Positions 46,653-55,336 of a stretch of DNA of 64,000 bases are shown here, piece by piece (positions within the stretch are counted from its first letter, which is position 1; each line of letters begins with the position of its first letter). Made by a program: the position numbers and the translations under genes. The notes below the pieces were generated by a model. The model did no database searches. It was not told where the DNA came from and saw nothing but the letters and a program-made list of their open reading frames with translations. Origin of the DNA: JAXMDC01 sp046349035 (lineage in GTDB: Bacteria > Pseudomonadota > Alphaproteobacteria > Rhizobiales > Kaistiaceae); assembly GCA_046349035.1 (NCBI GenBank), contig JAXMDC010000006.1:62001-126000 (forward strand), in the 5' to 3' direction.

Positions 46653-47534
46653 CTAGCCGCGGTAGTCGGGATCGACGAGCGCGCCGAGAGCGCGGTCGTT
46701 GTAGGGCACGTCCTGCATCAATTGCGTCAACGGGTTCTTGTTGATCGGCAGCGAACGCGGGTCGTCCTTCCACGGCTCAAGGAACATGACCGGATCGTCC
46801 ACAGTGACGTCGTAGATCAGGTTGTCGCCGTTACGCCGAAACGTCTCGGTGACGACCATCTCGTTGCTGTGGATGTAGCCCGGCCAGTCCAGCCAAGTGC
46901 GATCGGTGAAGCCCATCGAGGTGACGACGAGGGAGTCGCCCTTCCAGCAGCCGACGGCGAGGCCGTTGACCATCTGGTCGTACTTCAGAACCGGGTCATG
47001 CTCGCGACAATCGGTCGGGATCGCCCGGAACGTGTTCGCGTTCTCGTAGAGGAAGATCACCTCGTTGTCGGTTTGCACGATCTTGTTCGGCGGCCCCAGG
47101 CGCGGCACGCCCACCGGATAGTTCTGCCAAACCGGATCGGCATAGTCGATCCAAATGCCACCGGCATTAGCGTGCCAGTCGCTGAGGTGGACCCTCTCCC
47201 AGTACTGCGGCTTGTACTGCGGCTTGGAGACGTGATCGCGGTGCTGAATACCGCAATCCTGTTCGAAGGTGATCCACTGCGCCCCGGCCTTGGCCCCACC
47301 GAAGGTGAAGCGCGGGTCGTTGTTGTTGGCGAAGGCATCGACCGACTTCTGGCAGGACGTCGGCGTGAGTTGCGCCACGCCGCCGCCCCAGATGCCGTTG
47401 AGATCCGGCTTGCCATTCGCCAGCCGCGGCGTCTGCGGTGCCGCCGCCGGCGCCGCCGGTGCCTGAGCCAGAGCCGCCGGCGCCAGCCCCAGCAGGCCAA
47501 CGGCCAGGACCCCGAATGTGAAGGACTTGTACAT
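46653..47534 (-). CDS. secreted protein of unknown function (LANGKPDLNGIW type)
   Basis: This 293-residue protein has a clean signal peptide (residues 1-23, ending ALAQ). An Ala/Pro linker follows, then the motif RLANGKPDLNGIWGGG, which I know as the opening of a large uncharacterised family often found beside DUF6152 genes. The mature part has five cysteines and is rich in Trp and Tyr, suggesting a beta-rich extracytoplasmic fold. GGGAGGGAG precedes the ATG. It is the last of three same-strand secreted-protein genes, starting 25 bp after the DUF6152 gene. No catalytic motif is recognised. Confidence 0.8.
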   Translation of the reverse strand: MYKSFTFGVLAVGLLGLAPAALAQAPAAPAAAPQTPRLANGKPDLNGIWGGGVAQLTPTSCQKSVDAFANNNDPRFTFGGAKAGAQWITFEQDCGIQHRDHVSKPQYKPQYWERVHLSDWHANAGGIWIDYADPVWQNYPVGVPRLGPPNKIVQTDNEVIFLYENANTFRAIPTDCREHDPVLKYDQMVNGLAVGCWKGDSLVVTSMGFTDRTWLDWPGYIHSNEMVVTETFRRNGDNLIYDVTVDDPVMFLEPWKDDPRSLPINKNPLTQLMQDVPYNDRALGALVDPDYRG

Positions 47535-47559
47535 AAACTGACTCCCTCCCGAAGCGGAC

Positions 47560-47976
47560 TTAGTTAGCCGGAACTTCCCCGTTCGGGTTCTCCGGGAAGC
47601 CTACCTTGATGAACTTCCCATCCGGGAAGACGAACGAGTTCGTGAAACCGAGCGGCTTGCCCGAGCGGTCCGGATTGATGTCGACCTTGTAGACGTCGCC
47701 GATCTTGAACAGGCGGCGGTCGCTGAGGCCGAGGCGGCGCAGGCCGTTCGGGCCCACCGTCTCCGTGCCCCACTCGGTCACGGTGCCGTCGGCGTTCTTC
47801 ACGTCGAAGTGGAACCACGCGTGCGGGTTCTCCCAATCGACCTTGGTCAGTGTCCCGACGATGGTGATGTTCTTTGTCACGTCGAACTGCGCGCCCACCG
47901 CATGGTGCGCAACGGCCGGCACCGTGCCGGCGACGCCCAGGGCTGCGAGCGAAGCAAAGAGGATCGACTTACGCAT
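47560..47976 (-). CDS. exported DUF6152 family protein
   Basis: This 138-residue protein has a signal peptide (residues 1-23) and a DUF6152 domain: HHAVGAQFDVTKNITIVGTLTKVDWENPHAWFHFDVK. The opening HH of the mature chain and the NPHAW motif are characteristic and could bind metal. It is expected to be a small periplasmic OB-like beta-barrel. GGGAGA lies upstream of ATG 47976. It is immediately followed by the LANGKPDLNGIW-type gene, a pairing seen in other genomes, which suggests they work together. Function is unknown. Confidence 0.85.
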   Translation of the reverse strand: MRKSILFASLAALGVAGTVPAVAHHAVGAQFDVTKNITIVGTLTKVDWENPHAWFHFDVKNADGTVTEWGTETVGPNGLRRLGLSDRRLFKIGDVYKVDINPDRSGKPLGFTNSFVFPDGKFIKVGFPENPNGEVPAN

Positions 47977-48046
47977 TCTGTGGTCTCCCGTAGTCATTTC
48001 TGAAGCGAAACGCATCGCCAACTGGATAGTCAGACAGTTAAGGAAT

Positions 48047-48943
48047 CTACTGCCCCTTCGCAAGGAGTTCCGGCTCGGGGAAGATGATGTACGGGTTGCC
48101 GAACCCGGCCGTCAGCGTGATGTCCATAACCCGCTGCCCGTCGAGATCGCGAGTGATGCGCGACGGGAAATACGTGCCGTTATGGAACTGGTCGAGGGCG
48201 TTTGCGCCGAGCGCCTGCGAATAGCCGGCGTCCGGCTTCTCGCCGGCGCGCCAATCGTAGAAGCGCGACACCATCTTCTTCTTGGAGCCGTCGGGCAGCG
48301 TGATTGTTGCCTCGATGCTCTCCGGCCGCTTGTCCGGACCCATCGTGCCCTTGTAAGCGACGCCGTTAATGGTGATCTCGACCGTGTCCTTGCCGTTCTC
48401 CTTGGCAATCGTCGCCGTCGCGGTGGTCGCCTTGCCCTGGATGTCCTTTTTGGTGTTGTAGAGCGCGGCGGCCTGCAGCCAGTTGTGCGGCTGGAACCAC
48501 ATCATCTGGGCGCGGAAAGCGGCGACCTTGTCGGCCGGCGTGGTGTTGATCTTCTTCTTGTCAGCCGTCCAGGTCTCGTCCCAGGCGCGCGTGCCCTTGA
48601 CGACACGGGAGATCTTGAGGTTTCCGGCCTCGATCTCTTCGCGCGCTGCGGGGAAGTAAAACGCCATGCTGTAAGCGTAGCGGGTGACCTGCAGCGGCTG
48701 ACCGGGCGTCGCGGCCTCGAGGTCAACCATGGTGCCCTTGGCCTCGTAGCGCGGCAGATTGATCTGGCCGATCACCAGCTGGCGCGTGCGAACCAGGCCC
48801 ATCGTGTCGGCCGCATTGCCGATGACCGGGTCGACGTCCTTGCGGTTGACCTGCGGCCCGCGATCGAACTGGGCAAATGCGCTCGGCGCGCCCAGCGTAA
48901 CCGCAAGAGCGGCCAAAACGACACTCTTCCTTACAACTCCCAT
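48047..48943 (-). CDS. secreted protein of unknown function
   Basis: This 298-residue protein has a signal peptide (residues 1-24, ending AFAQ) and a mature chain of beta-type sequence with many Lys/Thr strands (KATTATATIAKENGKDTVEITING). It has no cysteines that I see, no transmembrane segments and no motif I recognise. A GGGAGGGAGG site precedes the ATG. It is the first gene of the three-gene secreted cluster, 70 bp before the DUF6152 gene. It may be a partner of those proteins in the periplasm or outer membrane, which rests only on context. Confidence 0.75.
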   Translation of the reverse strand: MGVVRKSVVLAALAVTLGAPSAFAQFDRGPQVNRKDVDPVIGNAADTMGLVRTRQLVIGQINLPRYEAKGTMVDLEAATPGQPLQVTRYAYSMAFYFPAAREEIEAGNLKISRVVKGTRAWDETWTADKKKINTTPADKVAAFRAQMMWFQPHNWLQAAALYNTKKDIQGKATTATATIAKENGKDTVEITINGVAYKGTMGPDKRPESIEATITLPDGSKKKMVSRFYDWRAGEKPDAGYSQALGANALDQFHNGTYFPSRITRDLDGQRVMDITLTAGFGNPYIIFPEPELLAKGQ

Positions 48944-49068
48944 AGTACCTCCCTCCCGGCACGCACGCCAGGTTCACAAGTTTTTGTACATCAGCCTTAT
49001 CTCGCGCCTGTCGTCAATCCCGGAGCGAGCTTTGGTGTCGAATTTAACCTATCCGCCGGGAGCAGGAA

Positions 49069-49602
49069 CTAGCGGGGTCCCACGACCAGCATGTAGGTCT
49101 CGTGACAGGTGTCGCAGGCCGCTCGTAAGCTCTTCGCCGCGGCGCCGAATTTCGCCGCATCTTCGGCCTGGCTGGCGTCGAATGCGACGTTCGCGGCATT
49201 CTGCACCTTGTCGTAGAATTTCTCGAAATCCTGCCAGACCGCCGGCGTGGCGGAAGTCGAGACGTCGGGGCCCGGCTTGGTTTCCGGGGGGAAGAGGTGG
49301 GGAAACGCCGATAGCAGCGTATTGATGGAATAGGCCCGGTTCTTGAGGTTTGCCAGGTCGGCCTTGCCTCCCTCAATCACCCCCATCTCGGTCTCGACTG
49401 CGTCCATCAGCAACTGGCGGGCCATCACGACGTCGTCGGTGTGCTTGGCGCCGGTTAGCCCCGCGGCGGCTCCTTGGGCCACCGATGGGTGAGCCCCGCC
49501 GGACACCAGGGCGAACAACGCAATCGCGGCCGCCGCCAATGACAGGCGGCCAATACCAGCGAAACCCCGCCGCTCTTGTCCAGCCTTTGAAGGATCACTC
49601 AT
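49069..49602 (-). CDS. cytochrome c' family protein
   Basis: This 177-residue protein has a signal peptide (about residues 1-43, longer than usual) and a four-helix bundle mature part. It ends with the heme site ACDTCHETYML close to the C-terminus, the hallmark of cytochrome c'. The start at ATG 49602 is the only one giving a good signal sequence. Cytochromes c' bind NO, CO or other small ligands in the periplasm and can protect against nitrosative stress. It has no obvious operon partner: a P-type ATPase lies upstream and the secreted-protein cluster downstream. Confidence 0.88.
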   Translation of the reverse strand: MSDPSKAGQERRGFAGIGRLSLAAAAIALFALVSGGAHPSVAQGAAAGLTGAKHTDDVVMARQLLMDAVETEMGVIEGGKADLANLKNRAYSINTLLSAFPHLFPPETKPGPDVSTSATPAVWQDFEKFYDKVQNAANVAFDASQAEDAAKFGAAAKSLRAACDTCHETYMLVVGPR

Positions 49603-49724
49603 ACTCGACCTCACCCCTGATCTCGTCGCCGAAACCACAGTAGCAGCAAGGTGTTCCTGCATAAACCGAGCGTTCGCGGTCGGACCGGCTTGTCACGCGG
49701 AATTGACGCCGGGCCGGCTCGGGC

Positions 49725-51971
49725 TCACTCGGCTGGCTGCGGTGTGCTGAGCGACCTTCGCGGCCCCGTGCCCTGCCGGTCGAACACCGCAAGGCGCGGC
49801 AGGAGGCGAGCTGAGTTCAGTATGAAAACCAGCTCTGAGACGGTGTGAATCTGAATCGCCGCTACCGGGCCGATAAGGCCCATCATCGCCGCCACCACGC
49901 CGAGCACGTCGACCAGGATGGTGCCGGCGAAGTTCTGCCAAATGATGGTCCGTGTCCACCGCGCTACGCCAATCGTGTCGGCAAAGCGGGCGAGGTCGTT
50001 GCCGAGGAGGACGACGTCCGCGCTCTCTCTCGCAACTTCAGTTCCCGACCCCATCGCCACGCCGACATGGGCCGCCGCCAAAGCCGGCGCGTCGTTGACC
50101 CCATCCCCCACCATCGCCACGACCGCGCCGTCGCCGACCAGCTTGCGCACGCGCTCGAGCTTGGCCTCCGGCAGCATGTTGGCCTCGACTTCGCTGATGC
50201 CGAGGTCCTTGCCCACTGCCTCCGCCACTTCGGCGTTGTCACCGGTGAGCAGAAGCGTACGGATTCCCTTTTCGTTGAGGCTGCGGATCGCCTGACGGGC
50301 CTCCGGCCGCACCGCGTCGGCGACAGCGACCACGCCGAGGAGCCGGCCGTCTCGGGCCACATAAACACTCGACGTCGCCGCCCCGATGCCTGCGCTGAAC
50401 GGGCCGATGGCGACGCCGTTGTCTTTCATCCATTCGGCGTTGCCGGCCAAGACCCGGCTATTGTCGGAGGTAGCTAGAATCCCGCGGCCGGGGGTGTATG
50501 CAAATTGACCCGGCTCCCGGATCGGGATTCCCGCCGACCGCACGCGATCGAGGATCGCCCGGCCGAGCGGATGCTCCGAGCGTATCTCCGCCGTTGCCGC
50601 GGCCTCAAGCACTTCGGCCTCGCCGATCCCAGGCGATGGCAGTACCGCTGTCACGCTGGGGGCGCCGAAGGTGAGGGTGCCAGTCTTGTCGAGGACGATC
50701 GTGTCGACCCGGCTCAGCATCTCGATATGAACGCCGCCCTTGACGATGGCGCCAAGCCGGGCGGCGCGGCCAATGGCCCCGAGGATGGCGAGCGGAGTGC
50801 CGGCGGCAACGCCGCAGGCGCCTGCCACGACTAGGACCGCGATCGACTGATCGGGATCGTGCCACATCAACTGCGTGAAAGCGGCAAAGACCATCGCGAA
50901 GATCACGATGTAGCCAGCCAGCCGGTCGGCGGTACGAGTAACCGGCGCGCGGGACCGCTCGGCCTTTTCGACCGCCTCGATGATCTTGCCGTAGCTGGTG
51001 TCGGCGCCGATGCGTTGGACCCTGACCTCAAGCGCGCCCGACTGGTTGATCGAACCGGCATAGACGCGGGCTCCGGCGAGTTTCTCGACCGGCATCGACT
51101 CGCCCGTAATGCGGGATTCGTCGACGAAGGACTGTCCGCCGGCCACCGCGCCGTCGACCGGAATCCGGCCTCCGGGAGCCACCAGGACCGTTTCGCCGAC
51201 CTCGAGCCGATCGGTGTCGACCTCGACGAGCGCTCCGCCCCTCCTTACCGTGACGTTCCGCGGCAGGAACTCAAGCAACTCGCGGATCGCCCGGCGCCCG
51301 CGCTCCACCGTCATCCCTTCCAGGATCTCGGCGATGAGAACGAAGAAGACGATGACCATCGTGACGAAGAAGTTGCCCGACACCAGCGCCGCGGTGAGCG
51401 CGATGGTCATCGACAGCTCCATCGTCATTCGCCATTCGCGCAGGTCGTGAAAGGCCTCCTTCAGAATCGGCCAGCCGCTGAAGATCAGGCCAATAAGGGC
51501 GATCCAGCTGAAGGGGCCGGCAACGTGAGCGTCGACCCAGTTGTAAATTGACGGCGGAATGGCTCCGCGTACGGTCTCCGGCAGCAGATCGACAAGCGCC
51601 CAGTTCTTCCACGGATCGAGCTCGGAGACGAAATCGTGGAAGTGCTGCCAGACCGATCCCGGGGGGAGGAAGAAGGCCTCCTCGAACCACAGCAAGACCG
51701 CGCAAATAAACGCGACGCCGATGCGCACCGCGTCCATCCCACCGGCAGAATGGGCATGATCGTGACCGTGGTCGTCATGATCGTGGTCGTCATGACCGTG
51801 GTCGTCATGATCGTGATGATGGTCATCACCGTGATGGTGATCATGCGCGTCGTGGTGGCCATGCTTGGAAGTGCCGTGCACGGTCGAGCCCCGCTCCCGG
51901 CTGGGTTCGGCGAGGCGGCTCGATCCGTCTCCGAGCGTCGATTGGGAGCGCAGTTGATCGCTAGATGTCAT
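49725..51971 (-). CDS. heavy-metal P1B-type ATPase with His-rich N-terminus and no CPx motif
   Basis: This 748-residue inner-membrane metal pump has a cytoplasmic N-terminus very rich in His and Asp (about residues 37-75), which would bind Ni, Co or Zn. Core motifs are present: ITGESMPVEK actuator loop, phosphorylation site VLDKTGTLTFG, HP motif SEHPLG, GDGVNDAPALAAA and eight or so helices. The membrane metal site is unusual. Where CPC, SPC or TPC is expected the sequence reads Gly384-Ala385-Cys386 (VAGACGVAAGTPLA), with no proline. It diverges from an RcnR-type Ni/Co sensor gene about 450 bp away, so nickel or cobalt export is the likely role. The retained Cys386 may still be a ligand. Confidence 0.88.
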   Translation of the reverse strand: MTSSDQLRSQSTLGDGSSRLAEPSRERGSTVHGTSKHGHHDAHDHHHGDDHHHDHDDHGHDDHDHDDHGHDHAHSAGGMDAVRIGVAFICAVLLWFEEAFFLPPGSVWQHFHDFVSELDPWKNWALVDLLPETVRGAIPPSIYNWVDAHVAGPFSWIALIGLIFSGWPILKEAFHDLREWRMTMELSMTIALTAALVSGNFFVTMVIVFFVLIAEILEGMTVERGRRAIRELLEFLPRNVTVRRGGALVEVDTDRLEVGETVLVAPGGRIPVDGAVAGGQSFVDESRITGESMPVEKLAGARVYAGSINQSGALEVRVQRIGADTSYGKIIEAVEKAERSRAPVTRTADRLAGYIVIFAMVFAAFTQLMWHDPDQSIAVLVVAGACGVAAGTPLAILGAIGRAARLGAIVKGGVHIEMLSRVDTIVLDKTGTLTFGAPSVTAVLPSPGIGEAEVLEAAATAEIRSEHPLGRAILDRVRSAGIPIREPGQFAYTPGRGILATSDNSRVLAGNAEWMKDNGVAIGPFSAGIGAATSSVYVARDGRLLGVVAVADAVRPEARQAIRSLNEKGIRTLLLTGDNAEVAEAVGKDLGISEVEANMLPEAKLERVRKLVGDGAVVAMVGDGVNDAPALAAAHVGVAMGSGTEVARESADVVLLGNDLARFADTIGVARWTRTIIWQNFAGTILVDVLGVVAAMMGLIGPVAAIQIHTVSELVFILNSARLLPRLAVFDRQGTGPRRSLSTPQPAE

Positions 51972-52342
51972 CGACTACCTTCTTGCTCGCCACCGAGGGC
52001 CGGGAGGGGCCAAGGGTCGGCCACCGACGATGAGGGGTGGGCGCGGTCTGGAATGGGGCACAGTCTAAATTGAATACCGGGCTCGGCCAAAGACCCTTTT
52101 GGCGCGGGTCAAGGTTAACCCTCCCGCGATCGCGGCATTGATCGGGAACAAAGCTGCATGGACACTCATCGGCGGCCGCCGTAGAAACGCGCGACCCCAA
52201 CCTCGGAATCGACCGGTTTTTGCTCGACCTTGCCGGGCGATCGTCATAGGCTTTCGCCACAAGCCGAGCGGTGGTCGGGTTACGGCGAGTTGCGGCGGCT
52301 TGTGTTAGTGGGCGAGTTGGCGGCAGGACGTTCACGGCCGCG

Positions 52343-52422
52343 GGATAACGGGCTGCTGGATAACGGGCTGCGGGATAACGGGCTGCTGGATAACGGGCTG
52401 CTGGATAACGGGCTGCTGGATA
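52343..52422. repeat. six tandem 15-bp repeats abutting the rcnR-like start codon
   Basis: The unit GGATAACGGGCTGCT recurs with starts at 52343, 52358, 52373, 52388, 52403 and 52418. The last copy breaks off into the ATG at 52423. Copies differ only at one position (GCTGCT or GCTGCG). The array occupies the leader of the metal sensor gene, where promoter, operator or ribosome site should be. The remaining divergent region, 51972-52342, holds no gene I can support. Confidence 0.92.
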
Positions 52423-52701
52423 ATGAGTCACACGATCCGCAAGAAGAGCCAGCTGCTGAACCGCGTGAGCCGGATCGCCGGTCAGGTGGAGGCGATCGAG
52501 CGCGCCCTTAACGCCGAATCCGAATGCGGTGTCGTGCTGCAGCTGATCGCCTCGGCGCGCGGCGCCATGAACGGCCTGATGGCCGAGGTGATCGAGGAGC
52601 ACATTCGCAGCCATGTGCTGGGCCTCGGCGATACGCCGGACGCTATCAAGCTGCAGGGCGCCGACGAACTCGTCGAGGTTGTCCGCACTTACTTGAAATA
52701 G
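52423..52701 (+). CDS. RcnR-type Ni/Co-responsive repressor (FrmR/RcnR family)
   Basis: This 92-residue all-helical DNA-binding protein of the CsoR/RcnR superfamily begins MSHTIRKKSQLLNR and carries the RISRIAGQV-like segment typical of the family. The metal-ligand pattern matches RcnR of E. coli: His3, Cys35 (ESECGVV), His60 and His64 (EEHIRSHV). This set distinguishes Ni/Co sensors from the copper CsoR and the formaldehyde FrmR. It would repress the divergent ATPase gene until nickel or cobalt binds. Its ATG directly follows a 15-bp tandem array, with only GGA as a possible ribosome site. Confidence 0.9.
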   Translation: MSHTIRKKSQLLNRVSRIAGQVEAIERALNAESECGVVLQLIASARGAMNGLMAEVIEEHIRSHVLGLGDTPDAIKLQGADELVEVVRTYLK

Positions 52702-52714
52702 AACCTCGCGCGGA

Positions 52715-53389
52715 TCAGCCGGCGATCGGGAGTTCGTCCAGCGAGCCCACCACTGCGGCGGCCGCGTCGATGCCGTATTCCGGTGGCTGGCCGGAACGGT
52801 TTATCCAGACGGTTGCGAAGCCGAAAGCCGAAGCCCCGGCGATGTCCCACGCGTTTGCCGAGCAGAAATGGACCGCCGATGCCGACACCTCGAAACGCCG
52901 GGTGACCAGCTCATAGACACGGCGGTGCGGCTTGAAGACCCCGGCTTCTTCCACCGACAGAACGGCGTCGAAGAGGCACGTCAACCCCGCGCCGCTTATG
53001 GCTGCCTCAAGCATGCCCGGCGTTCCGTTAGATAGCACGGCGATTTGCGCGCCCGCGGCGCGCAGGCGCTGCAGCGCCGGGAGGGCATCGGGGTACGGGG
53101 CAGGGAAGCGATACGCTTCGAGCAGCGCCTCTCGGAGCGCCGCGTCGCTGAGCCCGTGCATCGCCAAGGCGAAGTCCAAAGCGGCGACGGTGCAGGACCA
53201 GAAGTCGGCGTGTGCGTTCGCCAGGCTGCGTACCCACGAATATTCCAACTGCTTGGAGCGCCACAGCCCGGCAAATTCGGCGGCCCGCGATCCCAGTTGC
53301 TCTGACTGCCCGCGTACCGCTGAGTGAATGTCGAATAGCGTCCCATACGCGTCGAAAGCCCAGACCGCTTCTCTCGCCAAGCTGTTCAA
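52715..53389 (-). CDS. haloacid dehalogenase, type II (HAD superfamily)
   Basis: This 224-residue cytosolic hydrolase has the nucleophile motif FDAYGTLFD (Asp13), the threonine/serine motif VLSNGTP, the cap region with the Arg/Tyr-rich RSKQLEYSW segment of type II dehalogenases, and the lysine motif GVFKPHRRVYEL. The acidic-motif region reads HFCSANAWDIAGA, as in (S)-2-haloacid dehalogenases. It would hydrolyse 2-haloacids such as chloroacetate. The best start is a TTG at 53389, which has AAGGG 6 nt upstream; no in-frame ATG lies before the Asp motif. Confidence 0.9.
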   Translation of the reverse strand: MNSLAREAVWAFDAYGTLFDIHSAVRGQSEQLGSRAAEFAGLWRSKQLEYSWVRSLANAHADFWSCTVAALDFALAMHGLSDAALREALLEAYRFPAPYPDALPALQRLRAAGAQIAVLSNGTPGMLEAAISGAGLTCLFDAVLSVEEAGVFKPHRRVYELVTRRFEVSASAVHFCSANAWDIAGASAFGFATVWINRSGQPPEYGIDAAAAVVGSLDELPIAG

Positions 53390-53568
53390 AGCAAACCCTT
53401 TTTTGGCTGCATGTTGCCAGCCCTCGGCCGTTCATGCGGAAGTTAACAGTACGTCGGCGCCGTCAACCGCCGTGTGGACTTGGCTGGGTCACGCTGGCAA
53501 TGTATCAAGCATCCCTCGGCGCGCGGTATGCGCTCGGTATGTTTCGCGACTGACGGAGGATTCTAGCC

Positions 53569-54156
53569 ATGTTGTTCAATACCTTCCCCATCCGTCGGTT
53601 CATGGGGGCGGTCGCCCTTGCCATGGGCCTCATTTCCGCCATGGGCGGCTTTTCAACCGCAAGCGCCCAGGCCCCTAAGGCGGCTCCGCCGGTCCTGGTC
53701 ACGTCGATCGGGCGCAGCCTCGATTCCTTCCAGATTCAGCTGGTCGTCCGCCGCCTCGGCGTCGAGTTCAAGCACGTCGCCGATGCCGACGCCGATGGGC
53801 TTGGCAATGCCAAGACGCTGATCCTCGCCGTCGGCGCCAGCCTTAAGGGCTTTGGCGACGCCGGCATCACGATCAAGGACGAACTCGCCCGCACCACCAA
53901 GATCCTCGACACGGCGAAGGCCAAGGGCCTCTACGTCATTCTCGTCCATCTCGGCGGCGAGGATCGTCGCGACGCGCTGTCCAACCAGCTGATCGATCTC
54001 GTCGGGCCGCGCTCGAACTACATGATCATCCGCGACGACAGCGACGCCGACAAGATGTTCACCGGCATCTCCAAGACCGGCAATATCCCGCTGGTGGTGA
54101 TCGACGGTCCGGATACGCTGCGGCCCGCTCTCGAGAAGATTTTCGCCGCCGGCTAG
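53569..54156 (+). CDS. exported DUF6305 protein at the head of a poly-gamma-glutamate locus
   Basis: This 195-residue protein has a signal peptide (about residues 1-34, ending TASAQ) and a Rossmann-like mature domain (PVLVTSIGRSLDSFQI, KTLILAVGASLKGFGDAGITIKDELAR) of the DUF6305 family. The family occurs next to PgsB and PgsC genes and is of unknown function. Its periplasmic place suggests it handles polymer or a ligand outside the membrane. GACGGAGGA lies upstream of the ATG. The next gene, PgsB, starts 19 bp downstream, so they are co-transcribed. Confidence 0.8.
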   Translation: MLFNTFPIRRFMGAVALAMGLISAMGGFSTASAQAPKAAPPVLVTSIGRSLDSFQIQLVVRRLGVEFKHVADADADGLGNAKTLILAVGASLKGFGDAGITIKDELARTTKILDTAKAKGLYVILVHLGGEDRRDALSNQLIDLVGPRSNYMIIRDDSDADKMFTGISKTGNIPLVVIDGPDTLRPALEKIFAAG

Positions 54157-54175
54157 GGCGGCGACGGGGCGGTTC

Positions 54176-55330
54176 ATGCCGCCGGAGAGCGTTCCCATCT
54201 GGGGCGAGCATCTGACCGATGCTCGCCTCTTTTCTGTTTCGCTGGCGGTTCTACTGGCTGCCTTGATCTGGTTGGCAACTTCCGCCTGGCGGCACCGGCG
54301 CAATATTCGCGCCATTCCCGTGCGCATCCATGTCGCCGGAACCCGTGGCAAGTCGACCACCACGCGTCTCATCGCCGCCGGCCTGCGCGCGGCTGGCCGC
54401 CGCGTGATGGCCAAGACCACCGGTTCGGAAGCGCGGATCATCCTTCCTGACGGCAGCGAGGAGGCATGGCCGCGCCGTGGTCCTGCGGCGATCGCCGAGC
54501 AACGGCAGTTCTTTGCGAGAGCCGTCCGCCTGGGGGTCGACACGGTGGTTGTGGAGTGCATGGCCATACGACCCGAGTTCCTGTGGGCGAGCGAGCGCCA
54601 CCTGGTGCGAGCGACCACCACCGTCGTCACCAACACTCGAGCCGATCACTACGAGGACGTGGGCGACAGGGAGGAAGCGATGGCGGACGCTCTGGCGTGG
54701 GTCGTCCCCCCGGAAGGTCGCCTCGTGGCCTCCCGGGAGGCGGTCGCCGCCCTTTCGGTTCGCGTCGCGGAGCGGCAAGCCGAGATAGTCGAAGTGGACA
54801 CTGCCGGCCTCGATCCGCTTGCGGCCGATCGCGCCTTGGCGGTTGCCGTCTGCGCCGCCCATGGCGCCGCCGGCCCCGCCGTTCTTTCGGCAATGGAACG
54901 CTCTGCCCCCGATCCCGGCCTCTATTTCGAGCGCCCGCTTGCGGTCGATGGCAAGTCGCTCCGTTTCGCCAATGCATTTGCCTGCAACGACGTCGATTCC
55001 TTCGCCCAGGCCTGGAACGCCCACCGCGAGTCGCCTGCCGTCGTGCTTTTCAACGCCCGCCACGACCGCCCGCTGCGAACCCGGCACTTCCTGGACTATT
55101 TCGCAGCGCAGCGGCCGGTACCCTTGGTCTTCGTAGCCGGCGACCGATCCGCGGCGGCATGGGCCCAGCGCCGGGCCGGGGGCAAAACCGTTCGCCGCCT
55201 GCGCGCTCGCACGCCGAGCGCCGCCCTTGCCGAAGTCGCCGCCGCTGCTCCCGCCGGGGCAACGATCTGGGGCGTTGGCAACTACCACGGACTCGGCGCC
55301 GAGTTGATCCGGGAAGTCGGCAGGACCTGA
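54176..55330 (+). CDS. pgsB: poly-gamma-glutamate synthase PgsB/CapB
   Basis: This 384-residue ATP-dependent amide ligase has one N-terminal membrane helix (LFSVSLAVLLAALIWLATSAW) and a Mur-ligase-like P-loop VAGTRGKSTTTR (about residues 53-64). VVVECMAIRPEF and TNTRADHYEDVG are typical of the PgsB family. It forms gamma-glutamyl bonds to make poly-gamma-glutamate with PgsC at the inner membrane. It starts 19 bp after the DUF6305 gene and is followed 6 bp later by pgsC. Confidence 0.93.
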   Translation: MPPESVPIWGEHLTDARLFSVSLAVLLAALIWLATSAWRHRRNIRAIPVRIHVAGTRGKSTTTRLIAAGLRAAGRRVMAKTTGSEARIILPDGSEEAWPRRGPAAIAEQRQFFARAVRLGVDTVVVECMAIRPEFLWASERHLVRATTTVVTNTRADHYEDVGDREEAMADALAWVVPPEGRLVASREAVAALSVRVAERQAEIVEVDTAGLDPLAADRALAVAVCAAHGAAGPAVLSAMERSAPDPGLYFERPLAVDGKSLRFANAFACNDVDSFAQAWNAHRESPAVVLFNARHDRPLRTRHFLDYFAAQRPVPLVFVAGDRSAAAWAQRRAGGKTVRRLRARTPSAALAEVAAAAPAGATIWGVGNYHGLGAELIREVGRT

Positions 55331-55336
55331 TCTCCA

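Noticed and set aside
52343..52424. A CRISPR array or coding repeat
   Set aside because: The copies are 15 bp with no spacers; the short frame through them has no start or motif.
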